This document shows, piece after piece, positions 9,409-17,345 of a DNA stretch of 64,000 bases. The DNA is taken from assembly GCF_014203235.1 (NCBI RefSeq), contig NZ_JACHIN010000001.1:1240001-1304000 (forward strand), in the 5' to 3' direction. This stretch comes from Nonomuraea endophytica (GTDB lineage Bacteria; Actinomycetota; Actinomycetes; Streptosporangiales; Streptosporangiaceae). The first letter of the stretch is position 1. Each line of letters opens with the position of its first letter. A program made the translations under genes and the position numbers. The notes below the pieces were generated by a model, which saw only the letters and a list, made by a program, of their open reading frames with translations, was not told the DNA's origin and did no database searches.

Positions 9409-10108
9409 GTCGCGCCTCCTCCGGTTCCACGCCTTCGACCAGCGGCTCCGCCGGCTCTCTGCCCATGTCGCGGCGCCAGCCCTCGAAGGCCGCCGTCGTG
9501 GCGGCGACCACCAGCAGGCCGAGCAGCACCCCGCCCACCGCGTCGCTGAACCAGTGCACGCCGAGCGCCACGCGCGTGGCGGCCACCGACACCGCGAGGA
9601 ACGCCGCGATCCCCCACGCCAGCGCCTTGCCCGCCCCGCGCAGCCGGGGCAGGAGCAACAAGACGAGCACCCCGGCGCCGAGCGTGGCGGTCAGCGCGTG
9701 CCCGGAGGGGAACGCCTCGCCGGGCGCGATCGAGACCGGGTCGGGCAGCTCCGGCCGGATCCGGCCAATGATGATCTTCAGCAGCAGGCCGAGCACCCCG
9801 CCCGCGGTGATCGTGAAGATCGCCCAGAGCGCCGGCCGGGAGGCGCCCCGCCAGACCAGGCAGGCCGCGGCCGCGATCACCGCCAGCCGCCACGGCCAGG
9901 GACCGAACACGTCCGTCCAGGTCAGCATGAACCGGGTCAGCTCCGGGTTGGCCGTGGCGACGGCGTGCAGGCCGTACGCGGCGGCGCGGTCGAGCTCCCA
10001 CACCGGCGGGAAAGCCGTCTCCACCAGCAGCGCGAGCACGGCGAAGAGCGCACCGGCGCAGAGGGCGATGACGGCGGCGATCGTGAGCCTGAGACCGAAA
10101 CGAGGCAT
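9401..10108 (-). CDS. PAP2 superfamily membrane phosphatase (second of two)
   Basis: 235 residues with several membrane helices. Motifs are KIIIGRIRPELPD, EAFPSGHALTATL and TRVALGVHWFSDAVGG, all catalytic residues intact. Its sequence differs clearly from the following PAP2 protein, so this is not a recent tandem copy. The ATG shares one base with the stop of the phospholipase D gene (TGATG), showing coupling. Likely substrates are phosphatidic acid produced by that enzyme or undecaprenyl pyrophosphate; the sequence does not decide. Confidence 0.88.
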   Translation of the reverse strand: MPRFGLRLTIAAVIALCAGALFAVLALLVETAFPPVWELDRAAAYGLHAVATANPELTRFMLTWTDVFGPWPWRLAVIAAAACLVWRGASRPALWAIFTITAGGVLGLLLKIIIGRIRPELPDPVSIAPGEAFPSGHALTATLGAGVLVLLLLPRLRGAGKALAWGIAAFLAVSVAATRVALGVHWFSDAVGGVLLGLLVVAATTAAFEGWRRDMGREPAEPLVEGVEPEEARRA

Positions 10109-11664
10109 CAGAAGTCCTTGGTACGGCGCAGCCGAGGCGGCCGGCCGTCCGGGTCGACGACGAGACGGTAGAGGGGCATCGCCAGCGTTTTGCTCACCCG
10201 TCCCAGCTCAGGCGGGCCGTGGCGGCGCAGGCGGCCGGGCGGGCGCGGGCCGCGGCGGTCGTTCTCGTGCCAGGCGTCCAGGCGGGCGGCGGACTCGGCG
10301 AACGCCTCGAAGGCCGTCTTCGGATCGCACAGGTCCAGCACGTCGTCCTCGTCGCGGTCCAGATGCTCGGCGGCCAACATGAGGCGCAGATCGCGGGCGA
10401 AGCGCCGCGCGCCGGCCGGTGGGCGCGGGTCGGGCTCCTCGTCGACCACCGCGCAGCTCAGCTCGGAGTCGAACGTCCAGGAGCGCAGGTTGACGTTGTC
10501 GGAGCCGATCGTGGCCCAGACGTCGTCCACCACGCAGACCTTCGCGTGCACGTAGACGGGCGTGCTCTCGTGGTTCTCCAGGTCGTAGATGGCGATGCGG
10601 CCGTCCCCCGCGCGCTTCAGCCGCTCCAGCGCCTCAGCACGGCCGATCAGGCTGGCCGGCCCCGCCAGCCAGCCGTCCTGGTCGGGGTGGCGCGGCACCA
10701 CGATGATCATGTGGAGGTCCGGTTCGCGCTCCAGCGCCTCGGCGAACGGCTCGATGACCTCCGTGGACCACAGATATTGGTCCTCCAGGTAGATCAGCGA
10801 ACGGGCGCGGGCCAGGACCTTGAGGTAGGCCCGCGCCACGCTGCGCTCGCCCTCCGGCGCGAACGGCAGGGCGTGGCGCAGATGCGGGTAGGTCCGCAGC
10901 AGTTGCACCGCGTGGGTGCCGGCGGGTTCCGGCGGCGGGCCCGGCTCGGGCAGCGGGGGCGCGTCGTCCATCTTGCCCAGGCGGTCGCGCAGGCGCCTGA
11001 GCGGGTGGCGGGTCTCCGGCGCCGGGTCCTCCCAGCGCTCGCAGAAGACCTTCTCCACCTCGGCCACCGCCGGGCCGCTGATCGCCGCCTGGGCGTCGTG
11101 CCAGGGCGGGCGCTCGCCATAGGCGCCGGGCATCGGGGCGGCCTGCGGGTCGCCCTGGTGAGTGGCGTCGTCGCGGCGGCTGTGGCACAGGTCGATGCCG
11201 CCGACGAAGGCCACGTCCCGGCCCGGGTCGCGGTCGTGGCGCAGGATGACGAACTTCTGGTGGTGGGAGCCGCCGTACCGTACCCGGGTGTCGAGCAGGC
11301 ACTGGCCGCCCGCGGCCTCGATCCGCTCGCCCAGGTGGCGGTTCTCCTCGGCGCTGAAGCGCAGGAAGTCCAGGTGCGAACGCCAGATGAGGCCCCTGAC
11401 CAGCGCGCCCCTCTCCGCGGCCGCGGCCATCGCCTCGGCCACGGACGGGCCGTCCTTGGCCAGGCGCTCGTCCGGGTCGCCGCGCCAGTCGGCGAACAGC
11501 AGCAGGTCGTCGCGGCCGAGGCCGGCCAGACGGTCACGGAGTTCGGCGAAGTAGGTGGCGCCGTGGATGAGCGGGCGGACGAGGTTGCCCCGGGTCCAGG
11601 CTTCGAGCTTGGTCTCGGGGTTCCCGCGTTCGTCCTCGGTGAGGAACCAGTCGTCGAGTCTCAT
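10108..11664 (-). CDS. Phospholipase D family protein
   Basis: 518 residues with two HKD motifs: GGSHHQKFVIL followed by DVAFVGGIDLCHSRRDD, and VYVHAKVCVVDDVWATIGSDN. The middle LEDQYLWS and the spacing fit PLD/cardiolipin-synthase superfamily enzymes that hydrolyse or transfer phosphatidyl groups. No signal peptide is visible, so it may act on the inner face. The ATG at 11664 overlaps the stop of the DUF1206 gene (ATGA). The frame is open further upstream, but that region encodes the DUF1206 protein in another frame. Confidence 0.88.
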   Translation of the reverse strand: MRLDDWFLTEDERGNPETKLEAWTRGNLVRPLIHGATYFAELRDRLAGLGRDDLLLFADWRGDPDERLAKDGPSVAEAMAAAAERGALVRGLIWRSHLDFLRFSAEENRHLGERIEAAGGQCLLDTRVRYGGSHHQKFVILRHDRDPGRDVAFVGGIDLCHSRRDDATHQGDPQAAPMPGAYGERPPWHDAQAAISGPAVAEVEKVFCERWEDPAPETRHPLRRLRDRLGKMDDAPPLPEPGPPPEPAGTHAVQLLRTYPHLRHALPFAPEGERSVARAYLKVLARARSLIYLEDQYLWSTEVIEPFAEALEREPDLHMIIVVPRHPDQDGWLAGPASLIGRAEALERLKRAGDGRIAIYDLENHESTPVYVHAKVCVVDDVWATIGSDNVNLRSWTFDSELSCAVVDEEPDPRPPAGARRFARDLRLMLAAEHLDRDEDDVLDLCDPKTAFEAFAESAARLDAWHENDRRGPRPPGRLRRHGPPELGRVSKTLAMPLYRLVVDPDGRPPRLRRTKDF

Positions 11665-12458
11665 GTCCGGCGCCAGCGCGACTCCCCGAAGCAGTAGCCG
11701 GCGAACAGCAGCAGTCCGAGCGCGATCGCCACGAGCAGCCACGGGCCCACCGGGGTCTTGGCGAAGGCCCTGAGCGTGCCGTCGATGCCGCTGACCTTGT
11801 CGGAGTCGAAGGTCAGCGCCGCCTGGACCACGAAGATCCCGGCCAGCCCGGCGATCAGTCCGCGGGCGGTGTATCCGGCGAGGCCCAGTCGGTCCATCAC
11901 CTGGCGGGCGCGCGGCGACATCCGGCCGATGTCCAGTTCCTCGCGGAACTTCTTCTTGACGCCCTGGTACACCCAGTACGCGCCCAGCGCGATAAGCCCG
12001 AGCCCGATGAGGGCCACGATGGCCTGCCCGGCGGGCAGCGCGAGCAGGTCGCCGGTGACGTCCTGCGACTTCTTGTCCTCCGACTTCGCGCTCCCGGACA
12101 GCAGCACGGTCAGCAGCGTGAAGACGATGAACACGTACACCGCCACCCTGCCCGCCGACTCGGCGCGGTCCAGGGTCTTCCTGCTGCCGAAGAAGACCTC
12201 CGACAGCTGCCAGAGCGCCAGCGCGGCGAACCCGACGACCATGATCCACAGGATCACGGCCCCGAAGGGCAGGTCGGCCATCATGCCAATGGCGCCGTTC
12301 TTGTCGGCCTCCCGGTCGCCGTCGCCCAGTGCGATCTGGACGGCGAGCACTCCGATGAGGCCATAGAGCACACCACGGCAGGCAAGCCCGATGCGGGCCA
12401 GCCGTACCATGGCCGGACTGTCGGCCGCTTGGCGGGCCGCGGTCTCTGCCTGGCTCAC
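11661..12458 (-). CDS. DUF1206 integral membrane protein
   Basis: 265 residues with about six membrane helices arranged as three similar pairs, typical of DUF1206. Repeated patterns are ARIGLACRGVLYGLIGVLAVQ, RVAVYVFIVFTLL and GLAGYTARGLIAGLAGIFVVQ. Function is unknown in the family. The GTG start at 12458 is fixed by AGGAGG 4 bases upstream; the longer frame back to 12491 lacks such a site. It is the first gene of the coupled operon running left to 8758, which places it with lipid phosphate enzymes. Confidence 0.85.
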   Translation of the reverse strand: MSQAETAARQAADSPAMVRLARIGLACRGVLYGLIGVLAVQIALGDGDREADKNGAIGMMADLPFGAVILWIMVVGFAALALWQLSEVFFGSRKTLDRAESAGRVAVYVFIVFTLLTVLLSGSAKSEDKKSQDVTGDLLALPAGQAIVALIGLGLIALGAYWVYQGVKKKFREELDIGRMSPRARQVMDRLGLAGYTARGLIAGLAGIFVVQAALTFDSDKVSGIDGTLRAFAKTPVGPWLLVAIALGLLLFAGYCFGESRWRRT

Positions 12459-12510
12459 CGTTCCTCCTGAGGGGTTGTTGAGACCCCCCAAGTGCCCGAG
12501 ATGAGCTGCT

Positions 12511-13386
12511 TTAGACGTCCCGCACGATTTCCACCGCGTGCCAGCTCGCCAGGAACCGCAGCGCTTCCTCGGTACGCGAGCCCGGTTCGGCCAGGTAGGT
12601 GACCAGAACCTGGTCGCCCTGCTCGCCCGGCCGCAGGCTCTCGTAATCGAGGACCAGCTCGCCGACCAGCGGGTGGTCCAGGATGTTGCGCCCGGCCGAC
12701 CGCTCCTGGACCTCGTGCTCGGCCCACAGGCCGCGGAAGTCCGCGCTCTTGACCGACAGCTCGCCCACCAGCGCGGCCAGCGCCCGGTCGTTGGGGTGGC
12801 GGCCCGCGTCCAGCCGCAGGAACGCCACCGTCTCGCGGGCCTTGTGCTCCCAGTCGCGGAAGAGCGACCGGGTCTGCTCTTCGAGGAAGACCAGGCGGGC
12901 GCAGTTCAACGGGCCGTCCGGCGGCGTGGGCCGGTTCCAGAACAACAGGGAGGCCAGCCGGTTGCAGGCCAGCATGTCGGTCCTGCGGCCCATGACGAAG
13001 GCCGGGATGTCGGACATCGCGTCGAGCACCCGTCTGACCGTGGGACGGACCCGGTCCACCGGGGCCTTCACCGCCTTGCCGCTCACCTTGCCGCTCATCA
13101 GGCGGGCGAGGTCGTGCAGGTGGGCACGTTCGGTGTCGTCCAGGCCGAGCACGCGGGCGATGGCGTTCAGCACCTCGGCCGAGACGTTGCCCGCACGCCC
13201 CTGCTCCAGCCGGACGTAGTACGGCACGCTGACCCCGGCCAGCAACGCGACCTCTTCCCTGCGCAGGCCGGCCACCCGGCGGCGCTCGCCGTACGTGGGC
13301 AGGCCCGCTTCGGAGGGCCGCACCCTGGCGCGGCGGGATCGCAGGAACTCCCCGAGGTCATTGGCCATGACCCCATTGTCGGACAT
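12511..13386 (-). CDS. XRE-family regulator with MmyB-like ligand domain
   Basis: 291 residues. Residues about 35-90 form the helix-turn-helix (RRVAGLRREEVALLAGVSVPYYVRLEQGRA), followed by the MmyB-like domain of roughly 170 residues (MSDIPAFVMGRRTDMLACN, NCARLVFLEEQTRSLFRDWE), which in relatives binds a fatty acid-like ligand. It is divergent from the SDR gene at 13471, the usual arrangement for this family, so it probably controls that gene. An alternative start is the ATG at 13368; neither start has a strong ribosome site. Confidence 0.9.
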   Translation of the reverse strand: MSDNGVMANDLGEFLRSRRARVRPSEAGLPTYGERRRVAGLRREEVALLAGVSVPYYVRLEQGRAGNVSAEVLNAIARVLGLDDTERAHLHDLARLMSGKVSGKAVKAPVDRVRPTVRRVLDAMSDIPAFVMGRRTDMLACNRLASLLFWNRPTPPDGPLNCARLVFLEEQTRSLFRDWEHKARETVAFLRLDAGRHPNDRALAALVGELSVKSADFRGLWAEHEVQERSAGRNILDHPLVGELVLDYESLRPGEQGDQVLVTYLAEPGSRTEEALRFLASWHAVEIVRDV

Positions 13387-13470
13387 TTCCCCGCGCGGCG
13401 CCTGACCCTGCGAGTACCACCCTCAGCACGGTCCTGGCTGGCCCATCGGCGCCCTCCCAGGATGAGAGCC

Positions 13471-14211
13471 ATGGACAACCGCATCGCAGTCATCACCGGC
13501 GCCTCCTCCGGGATCGGCGCCGCCGTAGCCGTCAAACTCGCCGAGCGCGGCGCCAGGGTCGCGCTCGTGGCCCGCAGGAAGGACCGCGTCGAAGCGCTCC
13601 GCGACCAGATCGGCGACCGGGCCATCGCCGTGGCCGCCGACGTGAGCGACCCCGCCGAGGTCGAGGCGGCCAGGAGCCGCGTCGCCGCGGAGCTGGGCCG
13701 GGTGGACCTCGTCGTCAACGCCGCGGGAATCCTCGTCCCCGGCCTGCTCGACACGCCGGGACCCGGCACCCCCGCGGACTGGCGGCGTCAGCTCGACGTG
13801 AACGTCTCCGGCCTGCTGAACGTCTTCCACGCGTTCCTGCCCGACCTCCAGGCTGCGGCCGCCGCGGGCGGACCCGCCGACCTGGTGAACGTCTCCTCGG
13901 TCGCGGCCGCCAGAATCGAGCCGGGCGCGGCGGTCTACGCGGCCACCAAGGCCGCCGTCAGCCACCTGTCACGAAATTTCCGGAACGAGCTGGCGCCCAG
14001 GAACATCCGCGTCACCAACCTCGAACCCGGCGTCGTCGTCACCGAACTGCTGTCCGCCTCCGAACTGGGCACCGCCTGGCTGGAGGACATGAAGACGAAG
14101 ATCGACCCGCTGGCCGCCGCCGACGTGGCGGAGGTGGTGGCGTTCGCGGTCAGCCGCCCGATCCACGTGAGCCTCCCGGAGATCACCGTGGTGCCGACCC
14201 GCCAGGTGTAG
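13471..14211 (+). CDS. Short-chain dehydrogenase/reductase
   Basis: 246 residues of classical SDR type. The cofactor motif TGASSGIGAAVA is at residues about 8-20, NAAG near 85, and the catalytic Ser/Tyr/Lys in VNVSSVAA and VYAATKAAVSHL. The cofactor is probably NADP(H), given the basic RRK after strand 2. The start is chosen at 13471 because the Rossmann motif begins directly after it; the longer open frame upstream covers the divergent regulator. Substrate unknown. Confidence 0.9.
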   Translation: MDNRIAVITGASSGIGAAVAVKLAERGARVALVARRKDRVEALRDQIGDRAIAVAADVSDPAEVEAARSRVAAELGRVDLVVNAAGILVPGLLDTPGPGTPADWRRQLDVNVSGLLNVFHAFLPDLQAAAAAGGPADLVNVSSVAAARIEPGAAVYAATKAAVSHLSRNFRNELAPRNIRVTNLEPGVVVTELLSASELGTAWLEDMKTKIDPLAAADVAEVVAFAVSRPIHVSLPEITVVPTRQV

Positions 14212-14219
14212 ACCTTCTA

Positions 14220-14250
14220 TGTACATGCATATTCTGTACGTGCATGTACA
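14220..14250. promoter_or_regulatory. Inverted repeat upstream of the MarR gene, likely autoregulatory operator
   Basis: TGTACATGCA (14220-14229) and TGCATGTACA (14241-14250) are exact reverse complements separated by 11 bases. A third related copy, TGTACGTGCA, overlaps the right arm. A possible -10 hexamer TACAAT (14247-14252) overlaps the right arm, so binding here would block RNA polymerase. Confidence 0.6.
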
Positions 14251-14279
14251 ATGGGGTTCCGCTCGGAGGGAGGCGCCTG

Positions 14280-14708
14280 ATGGCGACGGACGACGACGAC
14301 ATGTGGGTGGGCGTGATCCGCCTGCACGCCAGGGTCGAGCACGAGGTGGCCGCCGCCCTGCAGAAGCACGGCCTCGGCCTGTCGGAGTACCGCGCGCTGT
14401 GCCACCTGTCGGCCGCCGAGGGCGGCTCCCTGCGCATGCAGGAACTCTCCGACCTCCTGGGCCTCAACCAGAGCTCGGTGACGCGCCTGGTGGGCCGCCT
14501 GGAGAGCAGCGGCCTGAGCCGCCGCGACTTCTGCGACCAGGACCGGCGGGGCGTCTACACCCTCATCACCGACGAGGGCCGCGCCAGGAAGGACGGCGCC
14601 GCCCCTGCCTACGAGGAAACCCTCACCGCCGCCCTGGACAGAGCGGCCAAGGAGGGCCTGGCCGACACCGTCACCGCCCTGCGCGCCTCCATGCACCGCA
14701 CCACCTGA
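14280..14708 (+). CDS. MarR-family transcriptional regulator
   Basis: 142 residues from the ATG at 14280, which has GGAGGGAGG about 7 bases upstream; the frame could also start at 14244 but would then begin inside the operator. The winged helix-turn-helix includes LRMQELSDLLGLNQSSVTRL and the wing DQDRRGVYTLITDEGR. It probably represses itself through the inverted repeat just upstream, and may affect the preceding SDR gene. It converges on the LysR gene. Confidence 0.9.
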   Translation: MATDDDDMWVGVIRLHARVEHEVAAALQKHGLGLSEYRALCHLSAAEGGSLRMQELSDLLGLNQSSVTRLVGRLESSGLSRRDFCDQDRRGVYTLITDEGRARKDGAAPAYEETLTAALDRAAKEGLADTVTALRASMHRTT

Positions 14709-14726
14709 CCCCTCGGGGAGGTCAGG
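14704..14726. terminator. Hairpin between convergent MarR and LysR genes
   Basis: CCTGACC and GGTCAGG form a 7-bp stem around a GC-rich centre, overlapping both stop codons. Its place between converging genes suggests a bidirectional terminator without a T tract. Confidence 0.45.
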
Positions 14727-15582
14727 GCCTGATCGTGCGGAGCTCGGTGAGCAGATCCCTGATCACCGAAGATCCGGCCAGCTCGCGGGTGGTCACGTAC
14801 CCCACCCGCCGCAGCGGCGCCCCGTCCCCGAGCTCCACCGTGGCCACCTTCGGCGGCGCCCCCACGGCCGACAACCGGGGCACGATGGCCGCCCCCAGCC
14901 CGTGCCCGACCATCGACATCGCCACCCCGTCGTCCTCGACCGTGATGTCGCCGGGCGGTATCCACTCCTGCGCCGCCAGCCACCGCCTGGTCTCGCCGGA
15001 GCAGTTCTCGTGCCAGTCGATCATCGGCAGCGCGCGCGGATCCGGGTGTCCCGACGGATGGGCCAGCACGTACGGCTCCGCGTACAGCTCCTTGCTGACC
15101 AGCCCGTCCACGTACACCGGCAGCGACACCACCCCCACGTCCGCGCGCCCGTCGGCGACCTCGCCCGCGATCCCCCGCCCGATGTCCGGCAGGATCCGCA
15201 CGTCCACGGTCACCCGAGGATGCCGCCGCCCGAACCGCACCAGCACCCCCGGCAGCAGATGGAAGGCGGCGCTCCTGAAGGCGGCCAGCCGGATGGTCCC
15301 GGTGGCCTCGCCGCGGGCGGCGGTGTGGGTGTCGGTCCGCATGACCTCCATGAGCCGCAGGATGCGCCGCGCGTGCCCGACCGCCGCCGACCCGGCAGCG
15401 GTGGCCGTGGCCCCGCCGCGCCCGCGCCGGAACAGCACCGTGCCCATCTTCCGCTCGGCCGCGCGCAGGGCGTGCGAGACCGCCGACTGCGTGAGGCCGA
15501 GCCGTGCCCCCGCCCCCGACACGCTGCCCTCGCCGTCCACGGCGACGAGCACGCGCAGCTCGGCCGCGCTCAGATCGTTCAC
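14722..15582 (-). CDS. LysR-family transcriptional regulator
   Basis: About 286 residues. The N-terminal helix-turn-helix (LRVLVAVDGEGSVSGAG, LGLTQSAVSHALRAAER) is followed by a substrate-binding domain with GTIRLAAFRSAAFHLLPGVL and GHGLGAAIVPRL. The GTG at 15582 is preferred over the ATG at 15615 because a T-N11-A dyad at 15597-15611 would otherwise fall inside the gene, and the domain begins only a few residues after 15582. It is divergent from a quinone reductase-like gene, the probable target. Confidence 0.88.
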   Translation of the reverse strand: MNDLSAAELRVLVAVDGEGSVSGAGARLGLTQSAVSHALRAAERKMGTVLFRRGRGGATATAAGSAAVGHARRILRLMEVMRTDTHTAARGEATGTIRLAAFRSAAFHLLPGVLVRFGRRHPRVTVDVRILPDIGRGIAGEVADGRADVGVVSLPVYVDGLVSKELYAEPYVLAHPSGHPDPRALPMIDWHENCSGETRRWLAAQEWIPPGDITVEDDGVAMSMVGHGLGAAIVPRLSAVGAPPKVATVELGDGAPLRRVGYVTTRELAGSSVIRDLLTELRTIRP

Positions 15583-15596
15583 GGCGGCGACAACGT

Positions 15597-15611
15597 ATGA
15601 AGGACGTTCAT
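15597..15611. promoter_or_regulatory. Candidate LysR-type binding box (T-N11-A dyad)
   Basis: ATGAAGGACGTTCAT is a dyad with 5-bp arms and contains TGAA-N5-TTCA, matching the T-N11-A layout of LysR sites. It lies between the LysR start and the divergent oxidoreductase. Confidence 0.4.
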
Positions 15612-15678
15612 GCATTCCGCCACTCCCGCGAACGCCGCCTGCTGGCTACGCGGGCACCCCTCTCCTAACGTCGAGGTC

Positions 15679-16617
15679 ATGAGAGCGATGCGTGCGGAAC
15701 GGCGTGGCGGACCCGAGGTGCTGACCCTGGCAGAGGTCCCCGATCCGGTGCCCGGCCCCGGCGAGACCTTGGTGGACGTCGAGGCTGCGGGCGTGAACTT
15801 CGCCGACCTCGGCCGGCTGAGCGGCACCTACCAGCCGCCCGAGCTGCCGTTCGTGCCGGGAAGCGAGGTGGTGGGCCGCACCCCGGACGGCCGCAGGGTG
15901 CTCGCCTTCGCCGACGGCGCCTTCGCGACGAAGGCGCTGGTGAAGCAGGCGGTGGAGATCCCCGACGACCTGGAGGCGGGCGCCGCGCTGGCCCTGCTCG
16001 TGCAGGGGCTGACCGCCTGGCACCTCCTGCGTACGGCCGCGCGGCTGGCGCTGGGCGAGAGCGTCGTGGTCAACGCGGCGGCCGGCGGCGTGGGCCACCT
16101 GACGGTGCAGCTGGCCAAGGAGTTCGGCGCCGGCCGGGTGATCGGCACGGCGTCCACCAAGGAGAAGCGCGAGCTGGTCATGGGCTTCGGCGCGGACGCG
16201 GCCATCGACGGCGAGGCGGACGGCTACGTCGACCGGGTGCTCGCCGCCAACGACGGCCGGCCGGTGGACATCGTCCTGGACGCGGTGGGCGGCCCGGTCT
16301 TCGACGCGGCGCTCGGCGCGCTGGCCCCGTTCGGCCGCCTGATCTCGTACGGGACGTCGAGCGGCGTGGCCGCCTCCCCGATCGCACTTGGGCAGCTGCT
16401 CCAGCACAACGTCTCGGTGGGCGGCTACTGGCTCGGCGCCCAGCTCCGCCAGCCCGGGAGCACCGCCGCGCAACCGCTGCCCGAGCTGATCGCCCTGACC
16501 GCCGCCGGTCGTCTGCGGCCGCTGACCGGCGGGGAGTACGAGCTGGAGCGGGCCGGGGAGGCGCTGGCCGACCTGGCGGCCCGCCGTACGGTGGGGAAGG
16601 TGGTCGTCAGGCCGTGA
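15679..16617 (+). CDS. Zinc-free MDR family quinone oxidoreductase-like protein
   Basis: 312 residues. It has the GroES-like N-terminal domain (AAGVNFADLGRLSGTYQ, LPFVPGSEVVG) and the cofactor-binding segment VVVNAAAGGVGHLTVQLAKEF at about residues 130-150, as in NADPH:quinone reductases. The Cys/His metal ligands of alcohol dehydrogenases are absent, so it is a zinc-independent member. A second ATG at 15688 is an alternative start. The divergent LysR gene suggests inducible control, possibly by electrophiles or quinones. It overlaps the convergent lipoprotein gene by 11 bases. Confidence 0.9.
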   Translation: MRAMRAERRGGPEVLTLAEVPDPVPGPGETLVDVEAAGVNFADLGRLSGTYQPPELPFVPGSEVVGRTPDGRRVLAFADGAFATKALVKQAVEIPDDLEAGAALALLVQGLTAWHLLRTAARLALGESVVVNAAAGGVGHLTVQLAKEFGAGRVIGTASTKEKRELVMGFGADAAIDGEADGYVDRVLAANDGRPVDIVLDAVGGPVFDAALGALAPFGRLISYGTSSGVAASPIALGQLLQHNVSVGGYWLGAQLRQPGSTAAQPLPELIALTAAGRLRPLTGGEYELERAGEALADLAARRTVGKVVVRP

Positions 16618-17257
16618 TCCTGGTCAGCTTCTCGTCGGCCAGGCGGGCGAGCTCGTTCAGCCCTTCCTTCTTCACCTTGGTGCCGATGACCAGCAGGGTG
16701 GTGACCACGCCCTTTCTGGCAATCACCATCGCGGCGATCTGGGCGGCCTTGCCGTCGCTGACCGCGGTGGTGACGAAGGCGTGCGAGCGCTCGCCGCGCG
16801 CGGGCATCTTGAGGGCGACGGTCCGGTAGGTGACCTTGGCGCCGGCGACCTCGGCCTTGTACTTGGCGCACCGCGCGGGGACCGGGCCGGGGAAGGTGTC
16901 GGTGGCCACGATGGCCTGGGTGATGGAGCCGTCCTTGGAGGAGTAGGCGACGACGGCCGCGGGCGCGTCGCCGAGCTTGGCCGGGTCGAGCTGCCCGACC
17001 CCGGCGCAGTCCGGCTCGGACACCTTGGCCTCCTTGAGCGCGGCCATGCCCTGCTTGGTGGCCTTGAGCGAGCCGTAGGCGCCGCTCTCGGGGCCGTAGG
17101 CCACGCTCATGCCGTTGGGCGCGGACAGCAGGCCCGCGCCGAGCCTGGCCGCGTCCATGGGCTTCTTCGCGGAAGGGGAGGGGCTGGCGGCCTGCCCGCT
17201 GGAGCAGCCGACGCCGACCGCCATGACGAGAAATATTCCGGAAAAAGCCTTATGCAT
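16607..17257 (-). CDS. Putative lipoprotein with sensor-like extracellular domain
   Basis: 216 residues from the ATG at 17257 (GGGGA 5 bases upstream). The leader MHKAFSGIFLVMAVGVGCSSG ends in a lipobox-like VGVGC, imperfect at -3, and is followed by a Ser/Pro/Ala linker. The remaining domain has two further Cys (EPDCAGVGQL and PARCAKYK) likely to pair, and TYRTVALKMPARGERSHAFV. It resembles the PknH-type sensor domains common in actinomycete lipoproteins, but that link is tentative. It would sit on the outer membrane face. Confidence 0.65.
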   Translation of the reverse strand: MHKAFSGIFLVMAVGVGCSSGQAASPSPSAKKPMDAARLGAGLLSAPNGMSVAYGPESGAYGSLKATKQGMAALKEAKVSEPDCAGVGQLDPAKLGDAPAAVVAYSSKDGSITQAIVATDTFPGPVPARCAKYKAEVAGAKVTYRTVALKMPARGERSHAFVTTAVSDGKAAQIAAMVIARKGVVTTLLVIGTKVKKEGLNELARLADEKLTRITA

Positions 17258-17345
17258 GAATTCCCCAATTCGCACCAGCGGCATTTTTCATAACGCTAGA
17301 CGAATCGGAGCGAGCGTTTTCCGCCCTTGACGGAACGCCCCGCCT

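Noticed and set aside
12538..13470. N-terminal extension of the SDR gene at 13471
   Set aside because: The upstream frame is antisense to the XRE regulator; the Rossmann motif begins just after 13471.
17285..17345. Imperfect hairpin (GCGTT..CGGAACGC) as a flotillin terminator
   Set aside because: The stem is bulged and lacks a T run; evidence too weak to list.
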